Source: Citrus sinensis (lineage: Eukaryota > Streptophyta > Magnoliopsida > Sapindales > Rutaceae). Taken from it: 64,000 nucleotides of DNA. A program made the position numbers and the translations under genes. The DNA is taken from NCBI RefSeq assembly GCF_022201045.2, contig NC_068557.1:5766001-5830000 (forward strand), in the 5' to 3' direction. The notes under the pieces were generated by a model. It made no database searches. It was not told where the DNA came from and saw only the letters and a list, made by a program, of their open reading frames with translations. This document shows, piece after piece, positions 22,326 through 33,714 of the stretch. Each line of letters begins with the position of its first letter. The first letter of the stretch is position 1.

Positions 22326-23151
22326 TGAAAAATAATAAAACTATTTTATTAAAAACAATGCAAACAATAACATTACTATATTAAATAAATAATTAATTAT
22401 CAACGAATTCGGGTGACAACACTATTGCCTAGGCGACAATATTGTATATTAGGCGACGTATTTTGTCGCCGGATAACGAATACCAAAATCGAGGCGACAC
22501 ATGCATGTCGCCAGGGGGATAGGTACTTGTCGCCTGGATTCTGGGTTTCGTCTTCAATATCTTTCAAAATTCATTTTCATCAGATTTTACCAAAATTTTA
22601 CTAATTTATAAATCTATGACCTCGTATTAACCATTTAATGTACCCATATTGTAATAAAATGAGCGACTGATCTTTTGTATAAAACCCAATAAAAAATAAA
22701 AGATAAAGATTGAAGAAATACTAACCTAACTTTTTATTATTCTTTAGTTTGTTGCTTGATTTTGTCTTCAATACTTGGATAAATATATTAGTTTGATGAA
22801 TGTGAGATAGATAAAAGGGAGGTTGAGTGATAGTTGGATAATGTGGGAGAGGTGAAATGAGGAGTGTTTTGGTGGTGTGTGCAGGTGTTCGGTTGTTGCT
22901 TGAGAGTTAGATAATATTGGGCGAAATGTTTGTTTGTTTTGTTTGGAGAATTTATGGGTAGTTTGGTTCGAGAGCTTTATAAGTGGTTGCTATTGTAAGA
23001 AAACTGAAGTGTGGTCTTTTTTTATATTAAAAGTTGGAAAGTGGTCAAATGGGTAAATTTCCCTAATATCTTTGTATCCATTATCTATTTTTATCCCCTA
23101 ATATCTTTGTATCCCTTATCTATTAAATTATGAATTTCATAATTTATAAAA

Positions 23152-23580
23152 GAGTGGGACTATTGACACCCCTCTAAATACCTCTTAAAACCTCTTTAAT
23201 TATTTTACAATTTTAACTTTTATTAAAATTACATATTAGGAAAATTTTTAATTAAACCCCCACTCAATAGTCAAATAATTTTTCTATTTTAAAATGTTGT
23301 TTTTCTCTAATTTTTGGGTGAGAAATTTATCACCGACGGTTATAATTGAGAAAATAAAAACTCATTATTTTTTCTTTAAATGTAAGAGACCCGGTTTTTT
23401 AAATGGGATTTAATAATAAAAATTAGAAAATAGAGTTTACACAATAAGTGTTACTTAAGGGTATTTTTGTCATTGATGGAGGTGTTAAAAGAATTTTATA
23501 ATTTTATAAAATAATTTAATAGAATTAATTAAAAAAAGTGTTAAAAAATATTTAGATGGGTGGTGCCAATAGTCTCGCTC
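23152..23580. mobile_element. Mutator-type MITE
   Basis: 429 bp between exact 9-bp copies of TTTATAAAA (23143-23151 and 23581-23589). The ends GAG(T/C)G(G/A)GACTATTG(A/G)CACC are inverted and continue inward for about 90 bp with drift. It has no coding capacity and sits only 80 bp from the preceding Mutator-like element. Confidence 0.88.
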
Positions 23581-23589
23581 TTTATAAAA

Positions 23590-24134
23590 TTACTTAACCA
23601 TATAGCCGTTAAATCAATTAATCGCGTAAATTACAATTCACCGTGCATGATGGCCGTATATGTCCGAAAATTGCTTTCTTAGCTTATCCTTATCCTTGGC
23701 AGGCGGCAATGTATCAGTGAAAGGTCAATTGATTTGAGCATGCCCATATGCAGAGGCACCGTAGATGAGCATTTTGGCTAGTTAGCAACTACACCACATT
23801 CCAACAAAATGGCAAACAGAAATTAGAGACGCTGCTGATTAATTTGAAAACTCTAAAGATTGTCAAGCCTAACCTACTCGAGCAAAATGAATTGTTTTGG
23901 TTAATTTTGGATTTTTTGTTATTGTTGGATTATTGGTTAATTAATCAATCAACATGCCAAATTTCAACGTATTTAATATTGGCAAATCAATATTTTCGTC
24001 ACCAGTAACGTAATCCCAGCTAGTTGTTAAATATCTGTAGAAGAACGATTACCGAGACTGTCCAAGTGTCCATATATTAATGATGAGGTCGCCGCCATCA
24101 TCAGGTTGCCTAAAAGCAGTTATATTATAAGCCA
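23590..24134. other. Intergenic spacer between transposons
   Basis: No gene, inverted ends or repeat recognised. Confidence 0.4.
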
Positions 24135-24143
24135 TCTAATTTT

Positions 24144-25078
24144 AAAAAATTTACGAAAATAATCATAAAATTTTTATTATTTTCACAACTAACCCTCTTA
24201 ATTTTTTTCTATTAATATTAGCCAAACACACGTTTTTCTCCCCAAATTACCCTTCTTTACAAACCAAAAGCAACTTTCTTTCTCCTCTTTCGCCAAACCA
24301 AAGCCAGCTTTCCACTCTTGAATCATCAACCAACGACGACGGCAAAAGGTAACGATAAAAATGAAATCCGATCATAATTTATCCGAATCCAACACTAATC
24401 GGCATCACATAGTGGTATGAATTATTTTCTGAACTTGCTCGAGAGTTTCAGTGAACTGCGAATCGTGGGTGAATTTGGAGACAGGCTGCCTGTCGCACCA
24501 AAACTTGAAAAATCTATTTGCAATTCATCACTTGTATTTTTGTTTCCACTCGGCAAATGGGGCCTTAACTCTCTAGTTTGGGATTTAATGTTTGAAGAAA
24601 ATTTCGATTTATTGCTGCTACAGCAACTATATATTGCCAGACTGCTAGCCAACTTAGAATTGCAGGCCATGGTCTGGTCTTCATCTTCATGCCTTCCGCA
24701 GGCATCCAAGGCGCTGCTGCATCTCAATATCTCGGCTTCCTGAATAGAACAAATGATGGTAATATGAACAACAATGTTTTTGGCATCGACAGGAAGATCA
24801 CTGCAGAAATGAGGCCCAGCCTTGTCAGGAAGATCACTGCAGAACTGGTGCGACTGCACGGGCGCGCGCACACCCGCTGTTGCCCAGCGACTGCTGCCGA
24901 TGATGGGAGGTTCTTCGGTTTGGGAGAGATGGGAGAAAGAGAGATTGTTGGGGGAGAGATAAGAGAGAGGGATATTTTAGTCTCAAATGTCTTTTTATGG
25001 CTAATGTTGATAGAAGTTTGTTTGGCGGGTTAAGATGGAAAAAGTCAAAATGTTTATGGTTATTGATGTAAATTTCCC
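24144..25078. mobile_element. Mutator-like element carrying non-transposon sequence
   Basis: 935 bp flanked by TCTAATTTT (24135-24143) and TCCAATTTT (25079-25087), a 9-bp duplication with one change. The inverted ends share AAATTTAC and, further in, CATAAA and ATTAGCC blocks, but are clearly diverged. The centre (24400-24900) is more GC-rich than the ends and open on both strands without transposase motifs. That is the layout of a Pack-MULE carrying a captured host fragment. The phrase AGGAAGATCACTGCAGAA occurs twice at about 24791 and 24829. Capture is an inference because the donor gene is unknown. Confidence 0.62.
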
Positions 25079-25167
25079 TCCAATTTTTCTCTTACATTAC
25101 AATATTCTCTAAATTTAATGTTACATTTTTCAGATTTTTATTTGAATTTTTTTAAAGTTTTTTACAT

Positions 25168-25263
25168 GTTATATTAAATTTGGAAGGAAAATTTTTAAAC
25201 TACTAGAGTCTAGAGTATTAAATTTGGAAGGAAAAATTAAAAAAAAAATACTAGAGTCTAGAG
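25168..25263. repeat. Short direct duplication, about 55 bp
   Basis: TTAAATTTGGAAGGAAAA followed by ACTAGAGTCTAGAG occurs twice in tandem. The ACTAGAGTCTAGAG core is itself partly palindromic. Confidence 0.7.
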
Positions 25264-25757
25264 ATATGTAGAGCCGTTATGGGCTTACCCAACTTATCAA
25301 CTTACTAAGTTCTCGAATCATCTAATTAATTACTTCATCTGTTATTGCACTGATATGATAGTCACAAGCTTTTGAATGAAAAAAAAATCTACTACTAATT
25401 AACAATTCTCTCATTTTTCTTCAAGAGGAAAAACTATTATGTGAGAGAGTCATTGTGAACCATTTAATAGAATTATGAACGAAGTTTATTTATTTATTTT
25501 TTCCTCTGACTCGTTTTAATTTTGAAGAGAATGCACACACACACATATATATATATATGGTAAAACTTCACATGAGATTACTAATATGAAGAAAAAATGA
25601 ACTTGAAAATATCTTTAAAAATATGTTTAGTTTCTTATTCTTTAAGTATTTTTTTTCTTAGTTGTGACTGTGGTATCTTTAGCGTATCATACTTAACAAC
25701 CCGAATACCATCATATATCATATGACAAACTTTTGTTGATATTTTAACTAACTGATT

Positions 25758-25936
25758 ATGTGTAGATTGTTGGCTACGTATCCTTGGGACCATAATCGAT
25801 CACACCTACACTTTCGCATCACAGCCCACTCATTTTCAATTTCACATTGGCAAGAAAAAGAGAAGTGCAAAGACAGGGAAGCCCTACATATGGGTAAATG
25901 CCGAATTTGATGGAACCGCCGTAGCGGAAGCGGAAA
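25758..25936 (+). other. Unrecognised coding-like segment next to a solo LTR
   Basis: A plus-strand frame is open for about 60 codons (blocks FASQPTHFQFHIGKKKRS and GKPYIWVNAEFDGTAVAEAE) and runs straight into the left end of the probable solo LTR, where it stops. No start codon or further exon was found. The protein is not recognised. Confidence 0.25.
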
Positions 25937-26357
25937 TGATAGGGTAGGAAATTGGAGAAATCCAACACGATTAGCTTATACTCTAAATGAAGGGTGATTA
26001 GATTTTATTCTAACCTAAATGATTCAATGAGATTTTTAATAACATATAAAGTAATATTAGATGACGCTCTAATTTAAATGACTCCACAAGAGAGATTTTG
26101 ATAAATAATATCTAGAGAAAATTATAAAAGAGAGATTTTATTGAATAACTGAATCTGAAGTTACAATAATAAGACCTTTCTATTTATAATAGAGAAAACT
26201 CACTTTCCCAAAATTAACTTACTTTGCTAAGTTAATTTAAAAAGAAAAATTAAATCATAATTATAATAAAAATAAAATATTAAATTACATACCATAGTAG
26301 ACTCCAATTAAAATAAAAAATACTAAAATAATAAAAATTCTAAAATTTCCTACATCA
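25937..26357 (-). mobile_element. Probable solo LTR
   Basis: About 420 bp. Read on the minus strand it begins TG(AT)GTAGGAAATTTTAG, has a TATA-like CTATTATAAATAG, then AATAAAA as a poly(A) signal, and ends TTTCCTACCCTATCA. This is the order expected of an LTR (promoter, then poly(A) signal, TG...CA ends). No internal retroelement domains adjoin it. The flanks do not give a clean 5-bp duplication, so the ends are accurate only to a few bases. Confidence 0.58.
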
Positions 26358-26996
26358 AAATTATTCATGTTTTCCATCTAATATTTCTGTAATAAGGCCG
26401 ACAATATAATTCATCGCTAGCCACACAAATGTTGCAACTAGGGATTCAACCTGCCCATATATAACCATCACCAGAAAGATTTAGGAATCCAGCTATCAAC
26501 CACACCAGATTAGAACAAAATTTGGACTTCCGAAAAGCTACGAGTGATGTTGTACTTGTCACTGGGCACCGTTGTCCATTGTCATTATTAATTATGGGCA
26601 GAGTTTATCTTACACCGCTGTGCCTTACAGCTATAAATTTTTTAATCCTCATAAAAGTTAATAAGTTTTAAAATTTTATTTTAAACCCCAAGCTACAACC
26701 AGGCTGCACTGCAATTGTACTTCAATGTTTTTTTAAGTTTTTCATTTATATTTATAGCAAATTCAGTGCCAAGTTTTTATTCTATTTAATTGAATCTCTA
26801 ACTTATTTAATCTTATATTTATTGAGTTTTTATTCATTATATTAATGATTTCTTATTTTAATATAGCATGATCTTTAATGTTGAAGTCTTTTATTAATTA
26901 TTTAACTTTATTAAAAATTTTACTCATTTGATCTCAACGTTTCAATTTGTTTTATATTTTCTTTATTAAAATTATTAATTTCTAACATTTCGTTTG

Positions 26997-27337
26997 CTTT
27001 TTCTATATCATTTATAAATAAATTTAGATTTCCTAATTTATTTAATAAATATAGCGAAATTCAATTTAATTGATTATTTTCCCGCATGTCTGAATCATTG
27101 ATCGGATCAAAGAATTAAAATCTTTCATAAGAAAATTCTCTTTGTATATAGCTAGAATGTGGTATCATTTGCTTTTTCTATTTCATTTATAAATAAATTT
27201 AGGTTTCCTAATTTATTTATAAATATAGTAAAATTCAATTTAATTGATTATTTTCCCGCATGTCTGAATTATTGATCGGGTCAAATGATTAAATTTTTTC
27301 ATAAGAAAATCCTCTTGTATATAGTTAGAATGTGGTA
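26997..27337. repeat. Tandem duplication, 175-bp period
   Basis: Two copies starting CTTTTTCTAT at 26997 and 27172. Shared blocks include TTCAATTTAATTGATTATTT, TTCCCGCATGTCTGAAT and TCATAAGAAAA. The copies differ by scattered changes. Confidence 0.88.
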
Positions 27338-27339
27338 AC

Positions 27340-28500
27340 TTATTAGTTTATATATTTTGTAAATTTATTAGAGGTTCTAATGATTTATTCATTGTAACAT
27401 CTTTCCAGTAATTTATTAGAGTCATAATATATTTATGACATTTAATATCTCTTATAATTCAAGATGCTAAATTTAGATTATATATATATAAGAAAAAAAT
27501 CTAGTTTATTCTCAGGAGAGATAAGAAATTATAAATGCATGTGTAAATATATATTCAGAATTTATAAATTTTTATGAATATGATAATTATTTAGATTTTT
27601 ATAAAAATATAGTAAAAACTTTTAAAAATTTTAAGAATAAATGTAGAAGAGATGGTTAACAAAATCATTTAGTTATACAAAATTAATGAGGACTTATTTA
27701 AAAAAATAAATAAATATGTGATTCAAAATAAAAATTTTTGTAAAAAACTATTACATCCATACCTCGTTTTAGGTTAAAATTATTTTCATCAATTAAATTA
27801 AAAAATATCAAAATCTAACCACCCACCCATATGCATCGGCTGTTTGTCACAGCGAATGTAACATAAGCTTTGCCTTAATTATGCCGTCCAAGTCAAATTC
27901 ATTAAGTGGCATTCTCACCTTTATCGTCTCGGGGACGCTACCTTGACAGCCCCTGCAAAAAGAAAAACCATTCATTCCAAGCGGCAATGGACGCACCGTT
28001 TTCTTTCCTAGAAGTCAATCTTAATTCAATGCCAAATTCACCTGCAAGTAGTTCTCCCACAGGCTGCCCTTACCCGTACGTTAAACTCTGGGTACACTAT
28101 CCTATATTAATCAAAAGCATGCAAAAAAGAGACGCAACGTATACTCAAGAGAGAGTTCCCGTTGTAAAAAATAATAGCAAAAGCAAGAATTTACATCCTA
28201 TCATCTACAATCATTCTTAGGAATAAGTATCTGTAATTTTTAAAAATATGAAATTAAGAGTTTCACAATGGTGTCAAATATTTTTATATTATTGTAAATT
28301 GCTGTAAAATTATATATATATTTTAAAGAATTTAACACTATTGTAAATAATCAAATATAAATTTTAAAAAATACGAGTGCCGGCAAAGGAAAATGACTAA
28401 GTCATGCATAACAAGTACAAAGATTACCTTAATTGAATCAATAATTATTAAAGAAATAAAAAAATAAATCTTAATTATTACTCGAAATCGGCTGCTGGGG
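27340..28500. other. Intergenic, no gene recognised
   Basis: AT-rich upstream flank of NRT2.7. The one longer open frame here lacks an ATG and family resemblance. Confidence 0.4.
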
Positions 28501-28572
28501 ACTGAATCCTAATTCAGCGTATATATCACACAACATTCCAATGAATCCTTCAAATACACACAACACACACAC

Positions 28573-28583
28573 ATATATATATG
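28573..28583 (+). promoter_or_regulatory. Possible TATA box of NRT2.7
   Basis: TATATATAT follows a CA-repeat about 105 bp before the NRT2.7 ATG, the usual distance for a plant core promoter with a short 5' UTR. An alternative TATATA lies near 28520. Confidence 0.35.
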
Positions 28584-28683
28584 ACCCACCAAAGCACTTA
28601 AGAACCACATATTCAATTTCAAAGGCACCTCCCGACATCATTTCCCTCTCAAAAAATTAACCCAAAATAACCAAGAAAGCAAC

Positions 28684-31219
28684 ATGGAAGAAGATCCTCC
28701 GTCTCCCCAAAAAAGATCAACATCACCACCAACCCCCTTCACTCTCCCCGTCGATTCCGACAAGAAAGCCACAGAGTTCCGTCCATTCTCACCATCATCC
28801 CTCTCATCACCTCACATGCGAGCCTTCCACCTTGCATGGCTCTCCCTCTTTTCCTGCTTCTTCTCCACATTCTCCATCCCTCCTCTCATCCCCATCATCC
28901 GCCACGACCTCAACCTCACCGACACCGACGTCGGCACCGCCGGCATGGCCTCCTTCCTGGGCTCCATCTTCTCCCGCCTCGCCATGGGCCCCGTATGCGA
29001 CCTCCTGGGCCCACGAGTGGCCTCCGCCACCCTCTCCCTCATCACAGCCCCCATCGTCTTATCCGCCTCCCTAGTCTCCTCCCCGCAGTCCTTCATCCTC
29101 GTACGCTTCCTCGTAGGGTTTTGCTTGGCCAACTTCGTGGCCAATCAGTTCTGGATGAGCTCCATGTTCTCCGGCTGCGTCGTCGGCCTCGCCAACGGCG
29201 TCTCCGCCGGCTGGGCCAACATGGGCGCCGGCGTGTCCCAGCTACTAATGCCGTTAATCTTCACGGCTATCACCAGCCTCAACGTGGGAACACACACTGC
29301 ATGGCGCTTAGCTTTTATAGTTCCGTCAACATTCCAAGCTTTAACAGCCATTATGGTTTTGATCTACGGCCAAGACTTGCCTTCCGGGAACTACAAGGAG
29401 TTCAAGAAAACAAAAACTGAATCCAGAGAGGAGAAGTTTGTGCACGTTCTTTTCAATGGCCTGAAGAATTACAGAGGATGGATTCTGGGTTTAACGTACG
29501 GGTTCTGTTTTGGGGTGGAGTTGACGACTGATAACATAATAGCGCAGTATTTTTACGATAGATTTGGTGTGAATCTTCAGGTGGCGGGGACGATAGCGGC
29601 GAGTTTTGGGATGGCTAATTTGTTCTCGAGGCCGATGGGCGGGGTGATTTCCGATGAGATGGGGCGGCGGTTTGGGATTAGAGGGAGGCTGTGGGGTTTG
29701 TGGGCCGTGCAGACGGCGGCCGGGTTGCTGTGTGTGTTGCTTGGACGAGTTAACTCGCTTTGCGGTTCTGTACTTGTCATGTGTGTGTTTTCTGTGTTCG
29801 TTCAAGCTGCCGGTGGCCTCACGTTTGGTGTCGTTCCTTTCGTTTCCAAAAGGTGAGTTTAGTTATTTCTTTGATTTCTCCGAAGAAAAGATATACGTTA
29901 CGGAGTGGGCAATAAAAGGACAAATATCTGTCCATGCCTGCCACGTGGAAACCATACAGAGAACATCTTTGTCCCTATACTCTAACTACGAGTAAATTGG
30001 GTACCAAGCCAGGATTTCATCGAGCTAGGCCACATGGCAAGTTTTTATTCGGAAAGCTGTATCGCGGGCACCACAACTTCCAAATAGGAGTTTGCCACGT
30101 ACACGATTGGGTTCCTTGTGAAGCGTGATTGCGCACTCCTGATTAGTACCACATTTAAAATTTAATACCACTTAAAAAATTTAGATAGCGGTATAAAAAC
30201 ATTGCAGGTTTAATACTTATTGCATATCCTCCTCATCTGAGATTTTAGGTGTTAAAGATAATGTATGAAAGCAAAAATATTCATATAATGCAACACAGAT
30301 AGCAAACCTAAATACATGATAAAATTAAGGATTTTGAAACTATTTAAAAGATCAGTTGGAAAAATTAAAAATTACAAGTAGCTAAACTTAAAACTTAGAG
30401 ATTAATATTAAAAGAGTAAATAATTGCAGGAAAATATTTTTGGTGTGACATATCTAATAATCACAAGTGTTTATTTAATCTCATAAATTTTTTTCAAGTT
30501 CTTTGTTATTATCTAGATCTTTTTTAAATAAAATTTTTAAAGATTAAATAAGTTATTTTATTTCTACTAGTAAAAATTTAAATTTTGGGCTTTCGATTGT
30601 ATTTAAATAAGTTATTTTGTTTCTACTAGTAAAAACTTAAATAAGTTTTTTTTAAAAATATTAAAATACCTCAAATATCTTTTACTTATTTGATAATCTT
30701 AATTCATCTTTTTCATAATATTACTTTTAAAATTACCTAATGAAGTAATTTCATAATATTATTAATAAGAGCTTACTTTTGCCTTTGATTTTTCTATCAC
30801 TAACTCATTGTTTGGATTTTAAATTCCAGCCACATATGTGAAAAGAGTATTTACTTTCTTTATATGAAAAAAGAGAAAAAAATAATAAATGAAAAATAAG
30901 GACATAAAAAGGAAATGAAGCAACTTTGATGCGTACATTCGATGCGCATATTTAATTTGTTGTTATGTGCAGGTCATTGGGAGTGATATCAGGGATGACA
31001 GGGAGTGGCGGGACAGTGGGAGCCGTCGTGACGCAGATGCTGCTGTTCTCAGGCTCTAAATTTTCCAAACAAACAAGCATTTCTCTAATGGGACTTATGA
31101 TGATCGTTTGCACTCTCCCGGTCTCCCTCATTTACTTTCCTCAATGGGGTGGCATGTTCTGTGGCCCTTCCTTTGATCCCAATGAGCCTGCTGATGAACA
31201 TTACCGCCTGCTCCAATGA
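28684..31219 (+). CDS. NRT2.7: High-affinity nitrate transporter NRT2.7
   Basis: Two exons, 28684-29852 and 30973-31219, joined by a GT-AG intron; 471 aa. It is an MFS carrier of the NRT2/NNP family with about 12 membrane segments. The N-terminal LPVDSD...EFRPF block, the segment starting at RAFHLAWLSLFSCFFSTFSI, GPVCDLLGPR, the NNP-type GWANMGAG motif near residue 180, and the exon-2 block GMTGSGGTVGAVVTQ followed by IYFPQWGGM are all characteristic. Resemblance to Arabidopsis NRT2.7, a tonoplast protein that stores nitrate in seed vacuoles, is much closer than to root NRT2.1. The C-terminus is short (ending DEHYRLLQ), without the long tail that NRT2.1 uses for NAR2. The first 550 bp are very rich in C-ending codons, dropping later in the exon. 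A MITE starts 40 bp past the stop. Confidence 0.95.
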
Positions 31220-31258
31220 TATATGTTCTGATAACAGAAGAAATTAAGCAGTTTCTAA

Positions 31259-31531
31259 GGCTGCGTTTGTGATTGAAATTGAATAGTTGTAACTTAAAAG
31301 TTACAGCATTAAAGTGTTTGGTAAACATTAATTTCTTTAGTTCGGAAGTTATATTAATATGATTTTTTACTTTTATAATAAAAAATATATTATATATTTA
31401 ATAATTTTTTCAAAATTATTATTTAAATTTTATATTTGCTATATATTATTAATGTTTGTTTCATAGTTATAACTTTTTTTTCACAATAACTATAACTTAA
31501 AAATTATACCACTTCAATCTCAAACATGACC
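31259..31531. mobile_element. Tourist-like (PIF/Harbinger) MITE
   Basis: 273 bp flanked by TAA (31256-31258 and 31532-31534). Inverted ends GG(C/T)(T/C)(G/A)(C/T)GTTTG(T/A)GATTGAA, AT-rich interior, no coding capacity. A 3-bp TAA duplication with GG...GTTTG ends is typical of Tourist elements. It lies in the likely 3' UTR of NRT2.7. Confidence 0.85.
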
Positions 31532-31847
31532 TAAATTTCAGAAATAGAGTCAATGAATATTCTGTTGCAGAGAAATTAACCAACAATAAAAATAGACTAC
31601 GAATTGCAAACCAAAAGACTCGTTATACGACGTCGTTTTTGGGCCGCTGCTGTACGCTTTCGTATTTGTCGTGTGGTCAAACACTTTTTGAAAAGGTCCC
31701 AAACGTGGGTCCCAGCAATAGCTGACATGGAAAGTTTTCATCCAACTCTGCGGGACCAAAAAATTATCTGATTAAAATATCAACAATTTAAACATAAGCC
31801 AAAATGGAAAAAATAATTAAAAAAAAAAAAGGAAGAGAGCTGGGAAT

Positions 31848-33714
31848 ATGGCAGTCGCTATGGTTCTAAGTTATCATCATGTCTCTGGTTATGTTAATCC
31901 AAATAAGTCCAGTTTAAGGTAATTTTATTTCATGCAAATTAAGGCTCGAAATTTAGTTTTGCATAAATTATTTATCTAATAAGTTAGAGCTTGAACTCGG
32001 CGAGTTGATGCGTGCATAATAGAGCAAGATGGGGTCAAAGATGCAGTGTAATAAGATGTTGCAATGGAAGGGCAGGAGAAAGGGCGAGCAAAAAGAAGAA
32101 TTACTATGAGTTGCTGGGGGTCTCAGTTGAAGCAAATGGGCAAGAAATCAAAGAGGCTTACAGGAAGTTGCAGAAGAAATATCACCCTGATATTGCTGGC
32201 CAAAAGGTCATTTCATTTCCTTTTACTTGCTTTGCTCGTTTAAAAATATTCTAGCTGAATAGCCTGAATGGATAGAAAAGCAAGTGTATTGTTTTTATAT
32301 ATAGCAAGATTCTATTGGTTGGTTGATTTATTAAGGACTTCTAAACTCGTCATCATACGACCATTTAATCACATAATGCCATATCTTATGAAGTATGTAT
32401 TAATGGAAAGTCATCTTAAAAATATGATGTGTATGTGACTGCACGTGATACTATGTGACTGGATGATCATATGGGGATGTGATGAGAGCAAGTTGGAATG
32501 CTGGACATTATCGATAAGTTGTGACATGTCATTTAGGCTTATCTATCAGTGACTTCTTAGACCAAAGCGCAAAATCTCTACAAGAATTTTGTTTTAGGTT
32601 CTCAACCCCTAATCTGCCCTGCCCAAGTGCCCATGTTGATGTAAGGCTATGTTACTGTGAATTTTGAATCAAATTTAAAAGATAAGTTCTTTTCTTCTTT
32701 CAGGGTCACGAACATACGCTATTGCTGAATGAAGCCTATAAAGTGCTAATGAGAGGGGATCTCAGAAAAGATTATGATGCTTCCATCGGTCAAATGAGAT
32801 TTCATTTTGGAACAAATGCCTCAGCTGGTTTTAGTCGTAGCTCATGGAAAGGACCACCGAGACCAGAAGCTCTATTCGTTGATGAAAATGCATGCATAGG
32901 TCATTCTCTGTTCTCTCTCACCCTGTTTGTATTACAAATTCGCACATTCTCCAGAGTCCTGTCAATTTCACTAGTATTCGATTATCACCTTCTCAAAATT
33001 TTACTTCAATTAACATATAATGTCGCAGGGTGCAGAGAATGTGTACACCATGCCAGTAACACATTTGTTATGGATGAAGCTACCGGATGTGCACGAGTTA
33101 AGGTTCAATATGGGGACAGTGACCAAAATATTGAGGTAAAGATCCCTTTGAACAGAATATCTACAAACAGAAAATATATAGAACAGAACATTTATCTCTT
33201 TATCTGGTTTATCAGAGGGATGGTTCATAAACTTTCAGGTTTCTGTTGATTCATGCCCAGTGAACTGCATTCATTGGGTGGATAGGGAAGAGTTGCCAGT
33301 GCTTGAGTTCCTGATTCAACCTCAGCCGAAAAAAGGGTATGGTGTATTTGGAGGAGGTTGGGAAAGACCAGCAAACGTTTTCATGGCCGCTAAGGCATTC
33401 AACAAACAGCTACAACAGCAGGCTGCAGGTGGATCCAATCCAAGAACTGGTAATACATTTCACTTGTGTTCCATCAATGATTGAATGTGAGCTTAAAGTA
33501 ATGCTATTTTTGGATGCAAGTACTCTCTTCTACAACGATTTAAATCCTACTTAGAATAAATGTGGTTTTAATTGCAGCTCAATCAACTGCTGACAAAGAA
33601 ACCCCTGCTCAAGCTGAGGCTCGAGCTAGTGCTAGCATGAAAATTAAGATGGAGAGATTCTCTATAATCTGGAATTTCTTCAAACAAGTATTCAGGGAAA
33701 AACATGTGCAATAG
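31848..33714 (+). CDS. Plastid J-domain protein with ferredoxin-like Fe-S domain
   Basis: Six exons: 31848-31918, 32023-32206, 32704-32899, 33029-33135, 33239-33449 and 33578-33714, all GT-AG; 301 aa. The N-terminus is Ser/Arg-rich and probably a plastid transit peptide. The J-domain spans about residues 50-115, with an intact HPD at 78-80 (KKYHPDIAG). A ferredoxin-like part follows: C149-x2-C152-x2-C155 (exon 3/4 junction) and C192-P-V-N-C196, the layout of a 4Fe-4S ferredoxin fold. The C-terminal region is charged. It matches the Arabidopsis DJC76/DJC77 type of chloroplast J-proteins that couple Hsp70 stimulation to a Fe-S domain; which paralogue is uncertain. The start was chosen at 31848 because exon 2 lacks an ATG and the splice restores phase. 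Intron 3 is in frame and stop-free. Confidence 0.9.

Larger units (their letters stand above)
20821..23063. mobile_element. Mutator-like element with about 180-bp inverted repeats
   Basis: 2243 bp, flanked by an exact 9-bp duplication TAATATCTT (20812-20820 and 23064-23072). The terminal inverted repeats begin GG(A/G)AAATTTAC(T/C)CATTTG and can be followed inward for about 180 bp, with shared blocks such as CTTACAATAG and AAACAAACAAACATTT. Inside are a 58-bp tandem repeat, several GCGAC/GTCGC-rich stretches and a minus-strand relic with the start and end of a MuDR-type transposase. It is a deletion derivative without a catalytic domain. The first bases past the right end form a short direct duplication with the following 30 bp. 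Confidence 0.92.

Noticed and set aside
24417..24871. Overlapping sense and antisense open frames
   Set aside because: Inside a Mutator-like element; no recognisable protein, so kept only as a possible capture, not as genes.
27906..28220. Open frame upstream of NRT2.7
   Set aside because: No ATG start, no family resemblance, ordinary intergenic composition.
28812..29805. Several long open frames on both strands overlapping NRT2.7 exon 1
   Set aside because: They are shadows of a GC-rich exon; composition is Pro/Arg/Ser-biased and no family fits.
32012..32254. Exon 2 of the J-protein as an independent gene
   Set aside because: Begins with GTG, lacks an ATG, and joins in phase with the upstream exon at 31848-31918.
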